64,000 bases of DNA from Streptomyces aurantiacus (GCF_027107535.1 NZ_CP114283.1:6820001-6884000), one strand, 5' to 3'; positions 43,471 through 53,487 are shown, numbered from the stretch's first letter. Notes: generated from the sequence alone by a model not told the origin. Made by a program: numbers and translations.

Positions 43471-45990
43471 TCAGCGGGTTGTGAAGGTGAAGTCGTCCAC
43501 GTCGTACAGGGCTCCGGTCCCACTCCCCTTGAAGACGAGATAGAGGGTGGTGGTCCCGCGCGGCGCCTTGGTCAGCGCGGCGCTGACGTCCTGGAAGCTC
43601 TCCCAGCCGCCGGTCACCGGGACGGACGCGGTGCCGAGCAGACGGCCGGTGGGCGAGCCCGCGCGGACCTCCAGCTTTCCGCCCGCGCCGCCGGAGGAGA
43701 TCCGGGCCGTGAGCTTCGTGGCGTTGCTCAGGACGTACGGCTCGAAGGAGATCCAGTCACCGTTGCTGATGTCGCCGACGGTCTTTCCGCCGTGCGCGGT
43801 GGGCTTCGTCTGGACCGTGACGCCCTCGGACTTGTTGTAGTGCTCGGCCTGGCGGTGCCGGGGCTGGACGACGTTCTGGTCGTGGGTGGTGAGCGCCTCC
43901 TGGCCGCCGCCTCCGCCGTCGGTGTACTCCGCGTCGAAGACACCGAAGATGTTCGCGTCCTCGTCGTGGCCGCCGTCGGCGCTGGTCTGGATGGCGCCGG
44001 AGCAGCCGTTCGCCGAGGTCACCGGGTGGCCGTGGCTGTCGTGGCCGAGGACGAAGGTGACCTTCACCTTGGCGCAGTCGATCGACCTCCCGTCCTCCGG
44101 GTCGGTCACCTTCACCTTGAAGGGCACGGCGTCACCGAAGCCGAACAGCTTTCCGTCCGCGGGGAGTTGGAGCGTGACCTTCGGCGCGGTGTTGCCGACG
44201 ACGATCCGTACGCTCGCGCTTCCGGTCCGTCCCGAGGCGTCCTTCGCGGTCAGCGTCGCCGTGTAGGTGCCGTTCTTCCTGTACGTGTACGTGGGGTTCG
44301 CCGCTGTCGACGTGCCGCCGTCGCCGAAGTCCCAGCTGTACGTGAGGGCGTCGCCGTCGGCGTCGGTCGTGCCGGCGGAGGAGAACTTGACCCTCAGTCT
44401 CGCCTGGCCCGACGTGCGGTCGGCCGCGGCCTGCGCCACCGGCGAGTGGCCGTCGGTCGCGTTCTCGATGCGGTACAGCGCGGAGTTCTCGTCGCCGCCG
44501 AACCACGAGACGCCGTAGTCGAGGACGTAGAGGGCACCGTCCGGGCCGAACGCCATGTCCATCACCTGGGTGCCGGACCACGGCACGTCGTTGATGGACT
44601 GCACGGTGCCGTTGTCGTCCGAGGAGATCCGCTTGATCCAGCGGCGGCCGAACTCGCCGGCGAAGAAGTCCCCGTCGTACGCCTCGGGGAACTTGACCGG
44701 GGAGTCGAGGGAGGCGTCGTAGTCGTAGACCGGGCCGCCCATCGGGGACTCGGAGCCGTTGCCGAACTCGGGGACGGATCCGCCGTCGTAGGGGATCCAG
44801 GCGGTCTCGGCCGGGGGCAGGTCGGTCAGACCGGTGTTGTGGGGCGAGGTGTTCTTGGGTGCGGCACAGTCGAAGGCCGCGCCCGAGGTCTTGGTCGCGA
44901 AGTCGTAGTCCACGTAGGCGTCGTTCTTGCCCGTGCAGTACGGCCAGCCGAAGTTGCCCGGCTCGGTGACGCGGGCGAACTCGACCTGTCCGGCGGGACC
45001 GCGCGCGGGGTCCGCGGCGCCGGCGTCCGGGCCGTAGTCGCCGACGTAGAGGATCCCGGTCTTCTTGTCGACGCTGAACCGGAACGGGTTGCGGAAGCCC
45101 ATGGCGTAGATCTCGGGCTTGGTCTTGTCCGTGCCGGGTGCGAAGAGGTTGCCGTCGGGGACCGTGTACGAACCGTCGGCGTTCACCTTGATGCGCAGGA
45201 TCTTGCCGCGCAGATCGTTGGTGTTGCCGGAGGTGCGCTGGGCGTCGAAGACCGGGTTGCGGTCGGCGCGCTCGTCGATGGGCGTGTAGCCGTCCGACTG
45301 GAACGGGTTCGAGTCGTCACCGGTCGACAGGTAGAGGTTGCCGGCCGCGTCGAAGTCGATGTCGCCGCCGACATGGCAGCAGATGCCGCGCGTCGCCGGG
45401 ACGTCGAGGATCTTCTTCTCGCTGGCGTTGTCGAGGGTGCCGTCCGCCTTCAGGACGAAGCGGGAGAGGCGGTTGACGCCGTCGAAGGGCGCGAAGTCGG
45501 CCGCGGTGCCCGTCTCGGGGGCGTCGCCCGCCGGGGTGTCGAGCGGCGGGGCGTAGTAGAGGTAGATGAAGCGGTTGTCGGCGAAGCCCGGGTCGATGCC
45601 GACGCCCTGCAGGCCTTCCTCGTCGTGCGAGTAGACGGCGAGCTTGCCCGCCAGGCTGGTGTTGCCCGCGCTGTCGGTGATGCGCAGTTCGCCGTCGCGC
45701 GAGGTGTGCAGCACCGAGCGGTCGGGGAGGACGGCCAGCGACATGGGCTCGCCGACCTCGGGCTCGCCCTTGGCGAGGGTGACCTGCTGGAAGTCCTCCG
45801 CGGCGGCCGGCGCGGCGGGGGCGGCCCCCGGCTCGGCCACGGCCGCGCCCGCCGGGGGCGTCGCGAGGGTGAGCGAGGCACCGGCGAGGAGTGCGCCGGT
45901 GAGCAGGGCGAGCGTCTTGCGGATTCGGACTCCCGGGCGCCGTCTGTGGCTCCCGGTTCTGGTGGGGCTGGTGGGGTCGTTCGCGTGCAC
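43471..45990 (-). CDS. Secreted glucose/sorbosone dehydrogenase-like protein with PKD and CBM6-like domains
   Basis: 839 residues starting at GTG with GGAGG five bases upstream. The signal peptide (RIRKTLALLTGALLAGASLTLATPPAGA) is followed by a six-bladed GSDH propeller (about 65-540; EEGLQGVGIDPGFADN, GGDIDFDAAGNLYLSTGDD, YAMGFRNPFRFS, GEFGRRWIKRI). A PKD domain comes next (about 555-640; YSWDFGDGGTS). The C-terminal region is CBM6/jelly-roll-like (about 715-839; NGDWISFEPYVL). PQQ-type members oxidise sugars or polyols outside the cell. Its neighbours suggest conversion of an external carbohydrate to a keto form before uptake. Confidence 0.85.
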   Translation of the reverse strand: MHANDPTSPTRTGSHRRRPGVRIRKTLALLTGALLAGASLTLATPPAGAAVAEPGAAPAAPAAAEDFQQVTLAKGEPEVGEPMSLAVLPDRSVLHTSRDGELRITDSAGNTSLAGKLAVYSHDEEGLQGVGIDPGFADNRFIYLYYAPPLDTPAGDAPETGTAADFAPFDGVNRLSRFVLKADGTLDNASEKKILDVPATRGICCHVGGDIDFDAAGNLYLSTGDDSNPFQSDGYTPIDERADRNPVFDAQRTSGNTNDLRGKILRIKVNADGSYTVPDGNLFAPGTDKTKPEIYAMGFRNPFRFSVDKKTGILYVGDYGPDAGAADPARGPAGQVEFARVTEPGNFGWPYCTGKNDAYVDYDFATKTSGAAFDCAAPKNTSPHNTGLTDLPPAETAWIPYDGGSVPEFGNGSESPMGGPVYDYDASLDSPVKFPEAYDGDFFAGEFGRRWIKRISSDDNGTVQSINDVPWSGTQVMDMAFGPDGALYVLDYGVSWFGGDENSALYRIENATDGHSPVAQAAADRTSGQARLRVKFSSAGTTDADGDALTYSWDFGDGGTSTAANPTYTYRKNGTYTATLTAKDASGRTGSASVRIVVGNTAPKVTLQLPADGKLFGFGDAVPFKVKVTDPEDGRSIDCAKVKVTFVLGHDSHGHPVTSANGCSGAIQTSADGGHDEDANIFGVFDAEYTDGGGGGQEALTTHDQNVVQPRHRQAEHYNKSEGVTVQTKPTAHGGKTVGDISNGDWISFEPYVLSNATKLTARISSGGAGGKLEVRAGSPTGRLLGTASVPVTGGWESFQDVSAALTKAPRGTTTLYLVFKGSGTGALYDVDDFTFTTR

Positions 45991-46106
45991 GGATGCCTCC
46001 AGAATGGGGCTGGTGGTTCATGCGGGTGCGATACGCCGGGGTGCGCCGTCACCCCGGAAGTGGTGGATCCCCCTGGGAAGGGGTGGGTCGTGGTCGCCGT
46101 ACGGCC

Positions 46107-47111
46107 TCAGTCGTTGCCGCCGAACGCCGCGTCGAAGGAGGCCGTCGGCGGTTCGAAGTCGAAGGCCTTCAGCCGGGTGAGTGCCTCGGGTGCGCCCTGG
46201 AGCCGGTCCATGCCCGCGTCCTCCCACTCGACCGAGATGGGTCCCTGGTAGTCGATGGAGCGCAGCATCCGGAACACGTCCTCCCAGGGCACGTCGCCGT
46301 GGCCGGCGGACACGAAGTCCCAGCCGCGGCGGGGGTCACCCCACGGAAGGTGCGAGCCGAGGCGTCCGTTGCGGCCGTCGAGGCGCTTGCGCGCCTCCTT
46401 GCAGTCGACGTGGTAGATGCGGTCGCGGAAGTCCCACAGGAAGCCGACGGGGTCGAGGTCCTGCCACACGAAGTGCGAGGGGTCGAAGTTCAGCCCGAAG
46501 GCGGGCCGGTGGTCGACCGCCTCCAGGGCGCGCTGGGTTGTCCAGTAGTCGTACGCGATCTCGCTGGGGTGGACCTCGTGGGCGAACCGCACGCCCTCGG
46601 TGTCGTAGACGTCGAGGATGGGGTTCCAGCGCATGGCGAAGTCGTCGTAGCCACGCTCGATCATCGACTCGGGGGCGGGTGGGAACATCGCGACCAGGTG
46701 CCAGATCGCGGACCCGGTGAAGCCGATGACGGTGTCGACACCGAAGGCGGCCGCGGCGCGCGCGGTGTCGGCCATCTCGGCCGCCGCCCGCTGCCGTACC
46801 CCCTCCGCCTCGCCGTCGCCCCAGATGCGGGCGGGGAGGATCGCCCGGTGGCGTTCGTCGATGATGGCGTCACAGACGGCCTGGCCGACCAGGTGGTTGG
46901 AGATGGCCCAGCACTTGAGGCCGTACTTGTCGAGCAGTTCCCGCCGGGAGTCCAGGTAGGTGGGGTCCGCGAGAGCCTTGTCGACCTCGAAGTGATCGCC
47001 CCAGCAGGCGAGTTCGAGTCCGTCGTAGCCGAAGTCGCGGGCGAGCCGGCAGACCTCTTCGAGCGGCAGGTCGGCCCACTGGCCGGTGAAAAGCGTGAAG
47101 GTACGCGGCAT
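46107..47111 (-). CDS. Sugar phosphate isomerase/epimerase (TIM barrel)
   Basis: A 334-residue xylose-isomerase-like barrel. Strand motifs [59 protein letters not shown] and [10 protein letters not shown] place the Glu, Asp, His and Glu metal ligands as in inosose isomerases and ketose 3-epimerases. It is encoded 15 bases after the Gfo/Idh gene; the pair commonly works as dehydrogenase plus isomerase on inositols or rare sugars. Cytosolic, with no signal sequence. Confidence 0.85.
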   Translation of the reverse strand: MPRTFTLFTGQWADLPLEEVCRLARDFGYDGLELACWGDHFEVDKALADPTYLDSRRELLDKYGLKCWAISNHLVGQAVCDAIIDERHRAILPARIWGDGEAEGVRQRAAAEMADTARAAAAFGVDTVIGFTGSAIWHLVAMFPPAPESMIERGYDDFAMRWNPILDVYDTEGVRFAHEVHPSEIAYDYWTTQRALEAVDHRPAFGLNFDPSHFVWQDLDPVGFLWDFRDRIYHVDCKEARKRLDGRNGRLGSHLPWGDPRRGWDFVSAGHGDVPWEDVFRMLRSIDYQGPISVEWEDAGMDRLQGAPEALTRLKAFDFEPPTASFDAAFGGND

Positions 47112-47126
47112 GGGGACTGGCCTTCC

Positions 47127-48359
47127 TCAGCTCGCTGTGGGGGTGAAGACGGAGTTCTTCTCGGCGCTCTCCTCGACCGCGGCGAGGACGCGCTGCACCT
47201 GCAGCCCGTCGGCGAAGGAGGGCAGCGGCTGCCCGCCCTGCGCGATCGCGTGGACCAGGTCGCGGGCCTGGTGCACGAAGGTGTGCTCGTAGCCGAGGCC
47301 GTGGCCCGGTGGCCACCAGGCCTCCAGGTAGGGGTGGTCGGGTTCGGTGACGAGGATGCGGCGGAAGCCGGCGTGTGTGCCGGGTTCGGTGCCGTCGTGG
47401 TAGTGGAGTTCGTTGAGGCGTTCCAGGTCGAAGGCCAACGAGCCCTTCTCGCCGTTGAGTTCGATGCGCAGGGAGTTCTTGCGGCCGGTCGCGAACCGGG
47501 TCGCCTCGAAGGAGGCGAGGGCGCCCGAGGCGAACCGGCCGGTGAACAGGGCGGCGTCGTCGACCGTGACGGCTCCGAGTCCGCCGCCGCCCAGGGCCGA
47601 GAGGCCGCTGGACGCTCCGGTGAGCACCGGCCTCTCCCGTACGAACGTCTCGGTGAGGGCCGACACCCCGACCACCGGCTCGCCCGCCAGGTACTGGGCG
47701 AGGTCGACGATGTGTGCGCCCAGGTCGCCGAGCGCCCCGGACCCCGCCGTTTCCTTGCGCAGCCGCCAGGTCAGCGGGAACTCCCGGTCCACCAGCCAGT
47801 CCTGAAGGTAGGTCACCCGTACGTGCCGCAGTGCGCCGAGTCGGCCCTCGGCGACCATGTTCCTGGCGAGCGAAGCGGCGGGCAGCCGACGGTAGTTGAA
47901 GCCGACCATCGCCACCTGGCCGCGTACGGCGGCCGCTTCGGCGGCCTCGGTCATCGCCTCGGCCTCCTCGACCGTGTTGGCGAGGGGCTTCTCGCACAGC
48001 ACGTGCTTCCCGGCGGCCAGTGCGGCGATGGCGATCTCGGCGTGGCTGTCGCCCGGTGTGCAGACGTCGACGAGGTCGACGTCGTCGCGGGCGATCAGGG
48101 CCCGCCAATCGGTCTCCGCGGCCGCCCAGCCGAGCCGGTCGGCCGCCGCCCGTACGGACCCTGCGTCACGGCCGCAGACCGCGGCGAGGACGGGCCGGAG
48201 CGGCAGGTCGAAGACGCGGCCCGCGGTGCGCCACCCCTGGGAGTGGGCGGCGCCCATGAACGCGTATCCGACCATGCCCACGCCGAGCGGGGGCCGTGCG
48301 GCCGCCGCCCCGGCCTGTGCCCCGGCCTGTTCCTCGTCGGGCTGCTGCGGCTGTCCCAT
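47127..48359 (-). CDS. Gfo/Idh/MocA-family oxidoreductase
   Basis: 410 residues. The N-terminal Rossmann fold has GVGMVGYAFMGAAHSQGW; the catalytic lysine motif is HVLCEKPLANTVEEA; the second domain includes GALGDLGAHIVDLAQYL. It oxidises or reduces a sugar or cyclitol with NAD(P). The first 24 residues are a Gln/Ala-rich extension. The isomerase follows. GGAGGA precedes the ATG. Upstream lies a 155-base gap with a terminator-like repeat, so it may be read through from the ABC genes or have its own promoter. Confidence 0.86.
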   Translation of the reverse strand: MGQPQQPDEEQAGAQAGAAAARPPLGVGMVGYAFMGAAHSQGWRTAGRVFDLPLRPVLAAVCGRDAGSVRAAADRLGWAAAETDWRALIARDDVDLVDVCTPGDSHAEIAIAALAAGKHVLCEKPLANTVEEAEAMTEAAEAAAVRGQVAMVGFNYRRLPAASLARNMVAEGRLGALRHVRVTYLQDWLVDREFPLTWRLRKETAGSGALGDLGAHIVDLAQYLAGEPVVGVSALTETFVRERPVLTGASSGLSALGGGGLGAVTVDDAALFTGRFASGALASFEATRFATGRKNSLRIELNGEKGSLAFDLERLNELHYHDGTEPGTHAGFRRILVTEPDHPYLEAWWPPGHGLGYEHTFVHQARDLVHAIAQGGQPLPSFADGLQVQRVLAAVEESAEKNSVFTPTAS

Positions 48360-48440
48360 CGGGGAGTCCTCCTCGTCGTCGTGGCGCGGTGGGGGGGCGC
48401 GCTCTGCCGGGTTGCGGCGGTCCGGACACTGCGGGTCCGT

Positions 48441-48496
48441 CGTGGCCGGCCGCGCAATTCCCCGCGCCCCTGAAGGGCGCCCCTGTCGGGCGCCCT
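48441..48496. terminator. Common Streptomyces intergenic element with GC-rich hairpins
   Basis: The spacer contains GCGCAATTCCCCGCGCCCCT followed by arms AGGGCGCCC (48474-48482) and GGGCGCCCT (48488-48496), a perfect 9-bp stem with a 5-base loop. This CGCGCARTTCCCCGCGCCCCT pattern recurs between genes across Streptomyces genomes. Confidence 0.6.
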
Positions 48497-48514
48497 CAAA
48501 AGAGCAGGCACGGC

Positions 48515-49552
48515 CTACTTGAAGCCGGTGGGCAGGTACGTCTTGACGTTCTCCTTGTCCACGACGGCCGAGTAGAGCGTCAGGGACGAGGGAATCTCGA
48601 ACTCCGCGAGGCCGCCGACTCCCTTGCCCTGGCCGAGCGCGCGGGCCAGGTCGATCGCGGAGGCGGCCATCGTGGGCGGGTAGAGGACCGTGGCCTTGAG
48701 GACGCTGTTGTCCGACTCGATGGCCTGCATGGCGGACAGGGCGCCCGCTCCGCCGACCATCAGGAAGTCGTCACGTCCGGCCTGCTCGATGGCGCGCAGG
48801 GCGCCGACTCCCTGGTCGTCGTCGTGGTTCCACAGGGCGTCGAACTTCGACTGGGCCTGCAGGAGCTGGGACATCTTGGCCTGTCCCGACTCGACGGTGA
48901 ACTCGGCGGCCTGGCGGGCCACCTTCTTGATGTTCGGGTAGTTCTTGAGGGCCGCGTCGAAGCCCTGCGTGCGCTGCTTGGTGAGTTCCAGGTTGTCGAG
49001 GCCGGCCAGTTCGATGACCCGGGCGTTCTTCTTGTCCTTGAGCTTCTCGCCGATGTAGTGGCCGGCGTTGAGGCCCATGCCGTAGTTGTCGCCGCCTATC
49101 CAGCAGCGGTACGCCTGCGGGGAGTTGAAGATGCGGTCGAGGTTGACGACGGGGATGTTCGCCCGCATGGCCTGGAGGCCGACCTGGGTGAGGGCCTTGC
49201 CGTCGGCGGGCAGCACCACCAGGACGTCGACCTTCTTGTTGATCAGAGTCTCGATCTGGCCGATCTGGGCCGCGGTGTCGTTGGAGCCCTCCGTGATCTC
49301 CAGCGTCACGTCCTCGTACTTCTTGGCACGGCTCTTCGCGTTGTCGTTGATCGCGTTGAGCCAGCCGTGGTCGGCCTGCGGGCCCGCGAAGCCGATGGTG
49401 ACCTGCTTGCCGGGCTTGTCGTCGGCGGCGGGCTGGTCGTTGGAGGCCGGCTCGTCGCCGGATTCGTTGCTGGTGCAACCGGCGAGGAGGACACCGGCCG
49501 AGACGGCGGCGGTGCCGAAGAGCAATCCTCTGCGGCTCGTGTTCTCTGGCAT
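48515..49552 (-). CDS. Sugar ABC transporter substrate-binding lipoprotein
   Basis: 345 residues. Signal SRRGLLFGTAAVSAGVLLAGC has a twin Arg and lipobox (Cys26), so it is a lipid-anchored, possibly Tat-exported receptor. The mature domain is the periplasmic-binding-protein type I (RbsB-like) fold: IGFAGPQADHGWLNAINDNAK, QIGQIETLINKKVDVLVVLPADG, NIPVVNLDR, NHDDDQGVGALRAIEQAG. It brings the ligand to the permease encoded 17 bases upstream. The ligand is probably a pentose, cyclitol or similar sugar. Confidence 0.88.
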   Translation of the reverse strand: MPENTSRRGLLFGTAAVSAGVLLAGCTSNESGDEPASNDQPAADDKPGKQVTIGFAGPQADHGWLNAINDNAKSRAKKYEDVTLEITEGSNDTAAQIGQIETLINKKVDVLVVLPADGKALTQVGLQAMRANIPVVNLDRIFNSPQAYRCWIGGDNYGMGLNAGHYIGEKLKDKKNARVIELAGLDNLELTKQRTQGFDAALKNYPNIKKVARQAAEFTVESGQAKMSQLLQAQSKFDALWNHDDDQGVGALRAIEQAGRDDFLMVGGAGALSAMQAIESDNSVLKATVLYPPTMAASAIDLARALGQGKGVGGLAEFEIPSSLTLYSAVVDKENVKTYLPTGFK

Positions 49553-49569
49553 GGCGGTGAACCCTTTCC

Positions 49570-50589
49570 TCAGGTCGTGCTGGCGGTACGGCGCTGGACG
49601 AGCACGGCGGCGACGATGATCGCGCCCTTGGCGATCTGCTGGACGTCGCTCTGCAGGTTGTTCAGGGCGAAGATGTTGGTGATCGTCATGAAGATCAGGA
49701 CCCCGAGCACCGATCCGGTGATGGTGCCGCGCCCCCCGCTGAGCAGGGTGCCGCCGATGATCGCGGCGGCGATGGCATCGAGTTCGTACAGGTTTCCGTT
49801 GGTGTTCTGTCCCGAGCCGGTCAGGATGATCAGCATGAAGGCCGCGATACCGCAGCACAGTCCGGAGAGCAGGTAGAGGTAGAGGCGCTGGCGTCGTACG
49901 TCGATACCGGCGAGCCGGGTCGCCTCCGCGTTGCCGCCGACGGCCACCGTGCGCCGTCCGAAGGTGGTGCGGTTGAGCACGAGCCAGCCGATGATCGTCA
50001 CGACCGCGAACATCATGACGAGTGGCGGTATGCCCAGGATGTAGGAGCCCCGCTCACCGAGGTCGAGGATGCCGTCGACGGTGACGACCTGGGTGTTGCC
50101 GTCGGTGATCTGGAGAGCGAGGCCACGGGCCGAGGCGAGCATGGCGAGTGTCGCGATGAACGGCACCATGGCGCCGTACGCGATCAGCACCCCGTTGACG
50201 AGGCCGCAGCCGACGCCGACGAGCACCGCCGTGAAGAGGATGCCGACGAAGCCGAAATCCTGGGTGGCGACGGTCGTCGCCCATACCGAGGCCAGCGCCA
50301 CGATCGCGCCGACGGACAGGTCGATGCCGCCGGAGGTGATGACGAAGGTCATGCCGACGGTGACCACACCGATCACCGAGGCCTGGGTGAGGACGAGTTG
50401 GAGGTTGCGGGTGTCGAGGAACTCGTCGGGTTTGGTGATGCCTCCGATGAGGATCAGGGCGGCGAGCACGCCGAGCAGCGACAGGGTGCGGACGTCGGCG
50501 CGGGCCACGACCACCCGCCACGGACTGGGCTGCGCCTGCGGTGCCAGCTTCGGGGTGTCGTCCCGGGGCGGGGACACGGGCTGCGTCAT
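49570..50589 (-). CDS. Sugar ABC transporter permease (RbsC type)
   Basis: 339 residues with about nine or ten hydrophobic segments and the family motif TSGGIDLSVGAIVALASVWA near residue 85, as in RbsC/XylH permeases (BPD_transp_2). It forms the membrane channel with the ATPase, whose stop codon it overlaps by 4 bases (ATGA). ILSGGRGTITGSVLGVLI-type glycine loops near the C-terminus are also typical. Confidence 0.9.
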   Translation of the reverse strand: MTQPVSPPRDDTPKLAPQAQPSPWRVVVARADVRTLSLLGVLAALILIGGITKPDEFLDTRNLQLVLTQASVIGVVTVGMTFVITSGGIDLSVGAIVALASVWATTVATQDFGFVGILFTAVLVGVGCGLVNGVLIAYGAMVPFIATLAMLASARGLALQITDGNTQVVTVDGILDLGERGSYILGIPPLVMMFAVVTIIGWLVLNRTTFGRRTVAVGGNAEATRLAGIDVRRQRLYLYLLSGLCCGIAAFMLIILTGSGQNTNGNLYELDAIAAAIIGGTLLSGGRGTITGSVLGVLIFMTITNIFALNNLQSDVQQIAKGAIIVAAVLVQRRTASTT

Positions 50590-52103
50590 GACGCCGGGCT
50601 TCCTTCCATGACGAGGTCGAGTACGCGGTGTTCGTCGAGCTCCCGGGCGGGTGCCGTGTGGACGACCCGGCCCTCGCGGAGCACCAGGACGCGGTCGGCG
50701 AGGCCGAGGACCTCGGGTACTTCGCTGGAGACCATGAGCACGGCCAGGCCTTCGTCGGCGAGGCGGCGGATGACGGCGTACAGCTCGGCGCGGGCGCCGA
50801 CGTCGACGCCGCGGGTCGGTTCGTCGAGCAGCAGCACCCGGCAGCCGCGCAGCAGCCAGCGGGCGAGGACGGCCTTCTGCTGGTTGCCGCCGGAGAGGGT
50901 GCGGACGGGGGCGGACGGGATGTCGGGGCGGAGGGAGAGCTCGCGGGTAGCCTTGCGCGCCGCGTCCCGTTCGGCGGTCCTGTCCAGCCAGCCCCCGCGG
51001 GAGAAGCGGGACATGGAGGAGACGGACACGTTCCGGGTGACGGACTCGAGCATCAGCAGGGCCTGCGCCTTGCGTTCCTCGGGGGCGAGACCGAGTCCGG
51101 CGCGGACGGCGGCCCGGACACTGCCGGGTCTCAACTGCCGTCCGTCGACCCGTATACGACCGGTGGTCGGTTTGCGGGCGCCGTAGATGGTCTCCAGGAT
51201 CTCGGAGCGGCCGGAGCCGACGAGTCCCGCGAGGCCCACGATCTCACCGGGGCGCAGAGTGAGGTCGAGCGACTCGAACTCGCCCTCGCGGGCGAGGCCT
51301 TGGACCTCGAGCACCGGGTCGGGCAGCGTCCGGTGCGTGGGCCGGTCCGGGAAGACGTACTCGACGTTCCGTCCTGTCATCAGCGCGACGACCTCGCGGG
51401 TCGGTGTCGACTTCGCGGGCAGGCCGCCGGCCACCGCGCGGCCGTCCTTGAGCACCGTGACCCGGTCGCCGATGCGGCGGATCTCCTCCAGGCGGTGCGA
51501 GATGTAGACGACGGCGACGCCCTCGGCGGTGAGGTCCCCGACGATGCGGAAGAGGTTGTCGACCTCGTCCGGGTCGAGGGCGGCGGACGGTTCGTCCATG
51601 ACGATGAGACGTACGTCGTGGGAGAGCGCCCGGGCCATGGAGACGATCTGCTGGTGGGCGGCGGACAGTTCTCCCACGAGCCGGGCCGGGTCGATCTCCG
51701 GGTGCCCGAGTCGCTTGAGGAGGGCGGCTGTTGACGCTCGCGCGTGTTTGCCGCGTACGACGAATCCGGCGGACGTGGGTTCATGGCCGAGGTAGACGTT
51801 CTCGGCCACCGACAGGCCCTCCACCAGGTCGAGTTCCTGGTAGATGGTGGCGATGCCGAGGCGCATGGCGGCGATGGGCGAGCGGAGCGTGACCTGTTGG
51901 CCGCGCCAGCCGATCGTGCCGTCGTCCGGCTGGTGGGCGCCGGCCAGGATCTTGATGAGCGTGGACTTTCCTGCGCCGTTCTGGCCGAGCAGGCAGTGCA
52001 CCTCACCGGGCTGGACGTCGAGGTCGACGCCGTCGAGGGCCCGGACACCGGGGAACGACTTGGTGATGCCGGACATCGTGAGAAGGGGTGGTTCTGGTGC
52101 CAT
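50586..52103 (-). CDS. Sugar ABC transporter ATPase (RbsA type, two NBDs)
   Basis: A 505-residue duplicated ATPase. NBD1 has Walker A GQNGAGKSTLIK and Walker B LIVMDEPSAALD; its signature LSAAHQQ deviates from LSGGQ, as usual in RbsA/MglA. NBD2 has a degenerate Walker A GLVGSGRSEIL, an intact signature LSGGNQQK and Walker B VLLLDEPTRG. First gene of the importer operon, so its promoter is in the 193-base gap after the ROK gene. Confidence 0.92.
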   Translation of the reverse strand: MAPEPPLLTMSGITKSFPGVRALDGVDLDVQPGEVHCLLGQNGAGKSTLIKILAGAHQPDDGTIGWRGQQVTLRSPIAAMRLGIATIYQELDLVEGLSVAENVYLGHEPTSAGFVVRGKHARASTAALLKRLGHPEIDPARLVGELSAAHQQIVSMARALSHDVRLIVMDEPSAALDPDEVDNLFRIVGDLTAEGVAVVYISHRLEEIRRIGDRVTVLKDGRAVAGGLPAKSTPTREVVALMTGRNVEYVFPDRPTHRTLPDPVLEVQGLAREGEFESLDLTLRPGEIVGLAGLVGSGRSEILETIYGARKPTTGRIRVDGRQLRPGSVRAAVRAGLGLAPEERKAQALLMLESVTRNVSVSSMSRFSRGGWLDRTAERDAARKATRELSLRPDIPSAPVRTLSGGNQQKAVLARWLLRGCRVLLLDEPTRGVDVGARAELYAVIRRLADEGLAVLMVSSEVPEVLGLADRVLVLREGRVVHTAPARELDEHRVLDLVMEGSPAS

Positions 52104-52296
52104 GACGGTTCCCCTCGGCGGGTACAGGCCGGTCTCAGGGCAGGGCGGAGTGAGGCAGGGCGGAGCAGGGTGTGTCGTCGGAGGTGTGGCGCTGCTGTGG
52201 CGACGGTGGAAGCTGTACTGCTGCAGCGGCTCGGAGATCCGTGAGGTTGCGGCAGTTCTGGGAGAAGTGGCGTTCTTGCGGCTCTGTGATCAGGCG

Positions 52297-53487
52297 TTAC
52301 GCGGGTGAGAACAGGTGGTCGCTGATGAGCCGGGCCGCGCCGATGACTCCGGCGGTGGGGCCCAACTCGCCCAGCACGATGGGCAGATTGCCGGTCGCGA
52401 GAGGGAGCGACTGGCGGTAGACCTGGGTGCGGATCGCTGCGAGCAGGGTGTGGCCGAGCCCGGTCACACCGCCGCCGATCACCACCAGGCCCGGATTGAA
52501 GAAACTGACGAGTCCGGCGATGACCTGGCCGGTGCGGTTGCCGCCCTCGCGGATCAGATCGAGCGCGGTGGCGTCACCCGCGGCGGCAGCGGCGGCGACG
52601 TCGACGGCGCTCAGGGCGCCCACCGCCTCCAGTCGTGCCGCGAGTTCCTGGGAAAGCCCCTGCTGGGCGGCCTCCATGGCGTCGCGGGCGAGCGCGGCGC
52701 CGCTGAAGTGGGCCTCCAGGCAGCCCCGGTTGCCGCACGCGCACGGGCGGCCGTCCGGCACGGCCTGGATGTGGCCGATGTCGCCCGCACTGCCCGTGGT
52801 ACCGCGGTAGACCTCACCGCCGACGACGATCCCGCAGCCGATACCGGTGCCGATCTTGACGCAGAGGAAGTCGCCCACGGAGCGGGCCACGCCCGCGTGC
52901 TGCTCCCCCATCGCCATGAGGTTCACGTCGTTGTCGACCATGACGGGACAGCCGAGGTCCTGACTGAGGGCCTCGCGCACCGGGAACCCGTCCCAGCCCG
53001 GCATGATCGGCGGGGCGACCGGGACGCCCTCGGGAAAGCGGACCGGTCCGGGTACGCCGATGCCGGCGCCGTCGAACCCCTCCGCGAGCCCTGATGCCTT
53101 CAACTTCGCAGCCATGGACAGGACTTGCTCGAAGACCGCGACCGGGCCCTCGCGTACGTCCATGGGCTGGTTGATGTGTCCCAGCACCTCCAGCTCCGCG
53201 TTGGTGACCGCGACGTCTATCGAGGTGGCCCCGATGTCGACGCCCAGGAAGCGCAGCGCGGGAGCGAGCCGGATGTTGTGGGACCGGCGGCCGCCGCGGG
53301 AGGCGGCGAGTCCGTCGGCCACCACGAGGCCGGTCTCCAGGAGTCGCTCGACCTCCACGGCCAGCTTCGACCGGGAGAGATCGACCTGATCCCCCAGCTG
53401 CGCCCGCGAGTTGGGGCCGCCGTCGCGCAGCAGCCTGAGCAGCCGCGCCTGATGGGCGTTCCCGGGTCGCGCCGTCATACGTCTCAC
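52297..53487 (-). CDS. ROK-family transcriptional regulator
   Basis: 396 residues. A winged-helix N-terminus (RLLRLLRDGGPNSRAQLGDQVDLSRSKLAVEVERLLETGL) is followed by a sugar-kinase-like ROK domain with FLGVDIGATSIDV and the Zn-binding CACGNRGCLE motif. ROK repressors of this layout (NagC/XylR type) usually sense the imported sugar. Immediately upstream of the ABC operon in the same direction, it most likely controls it. GTG at 53487 is used because GGAGG lies five bases upstream; the ATG three codons in is an alternative. Confidence 0.87.
   Translation of the reverse strand: MRRMTARPGNAHQARLLRLLRDGGPNSRAQLGDQVDLSRSKLAVEVERLLETGLVVADGLAASRGGRRSHNIRLAPALRFLGVDIGATSIDVAVTNAELEVLGHINQPMDVREGPVAVFEQVLSMAAKLKASGLAEGFDGAGIGVPGPVRFPEGVPVAPPIMPGWDGFPVREALSQDLGCPVMVDNDVNLMAMGEQHAGVARSVGDFLCVKIGTGIGCGIVVGGEVYRGTTGSAGDIGHIQAVPDGRPCACGNRGCLEAHFSGAALARDAMEAAQQGLSQELAARLEAVGALSAVDVAAAAAAGDATALDLIREGGNRTGQVIAGLVSFFNPGLVVIGGGVTGLGHTLLAAIRTQVYRQSLPLATGNLPIVLGELGPTAGVIGAARLISDHLFSPA

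Noticed and set aside
43087..46251. A 1054-residue plus-strand frame opposite the dehydrogenase and ThuA genes
   Set aside because: Low-complexity Val/Gly/Arg reading opposite motif-rich minus-strand genes.
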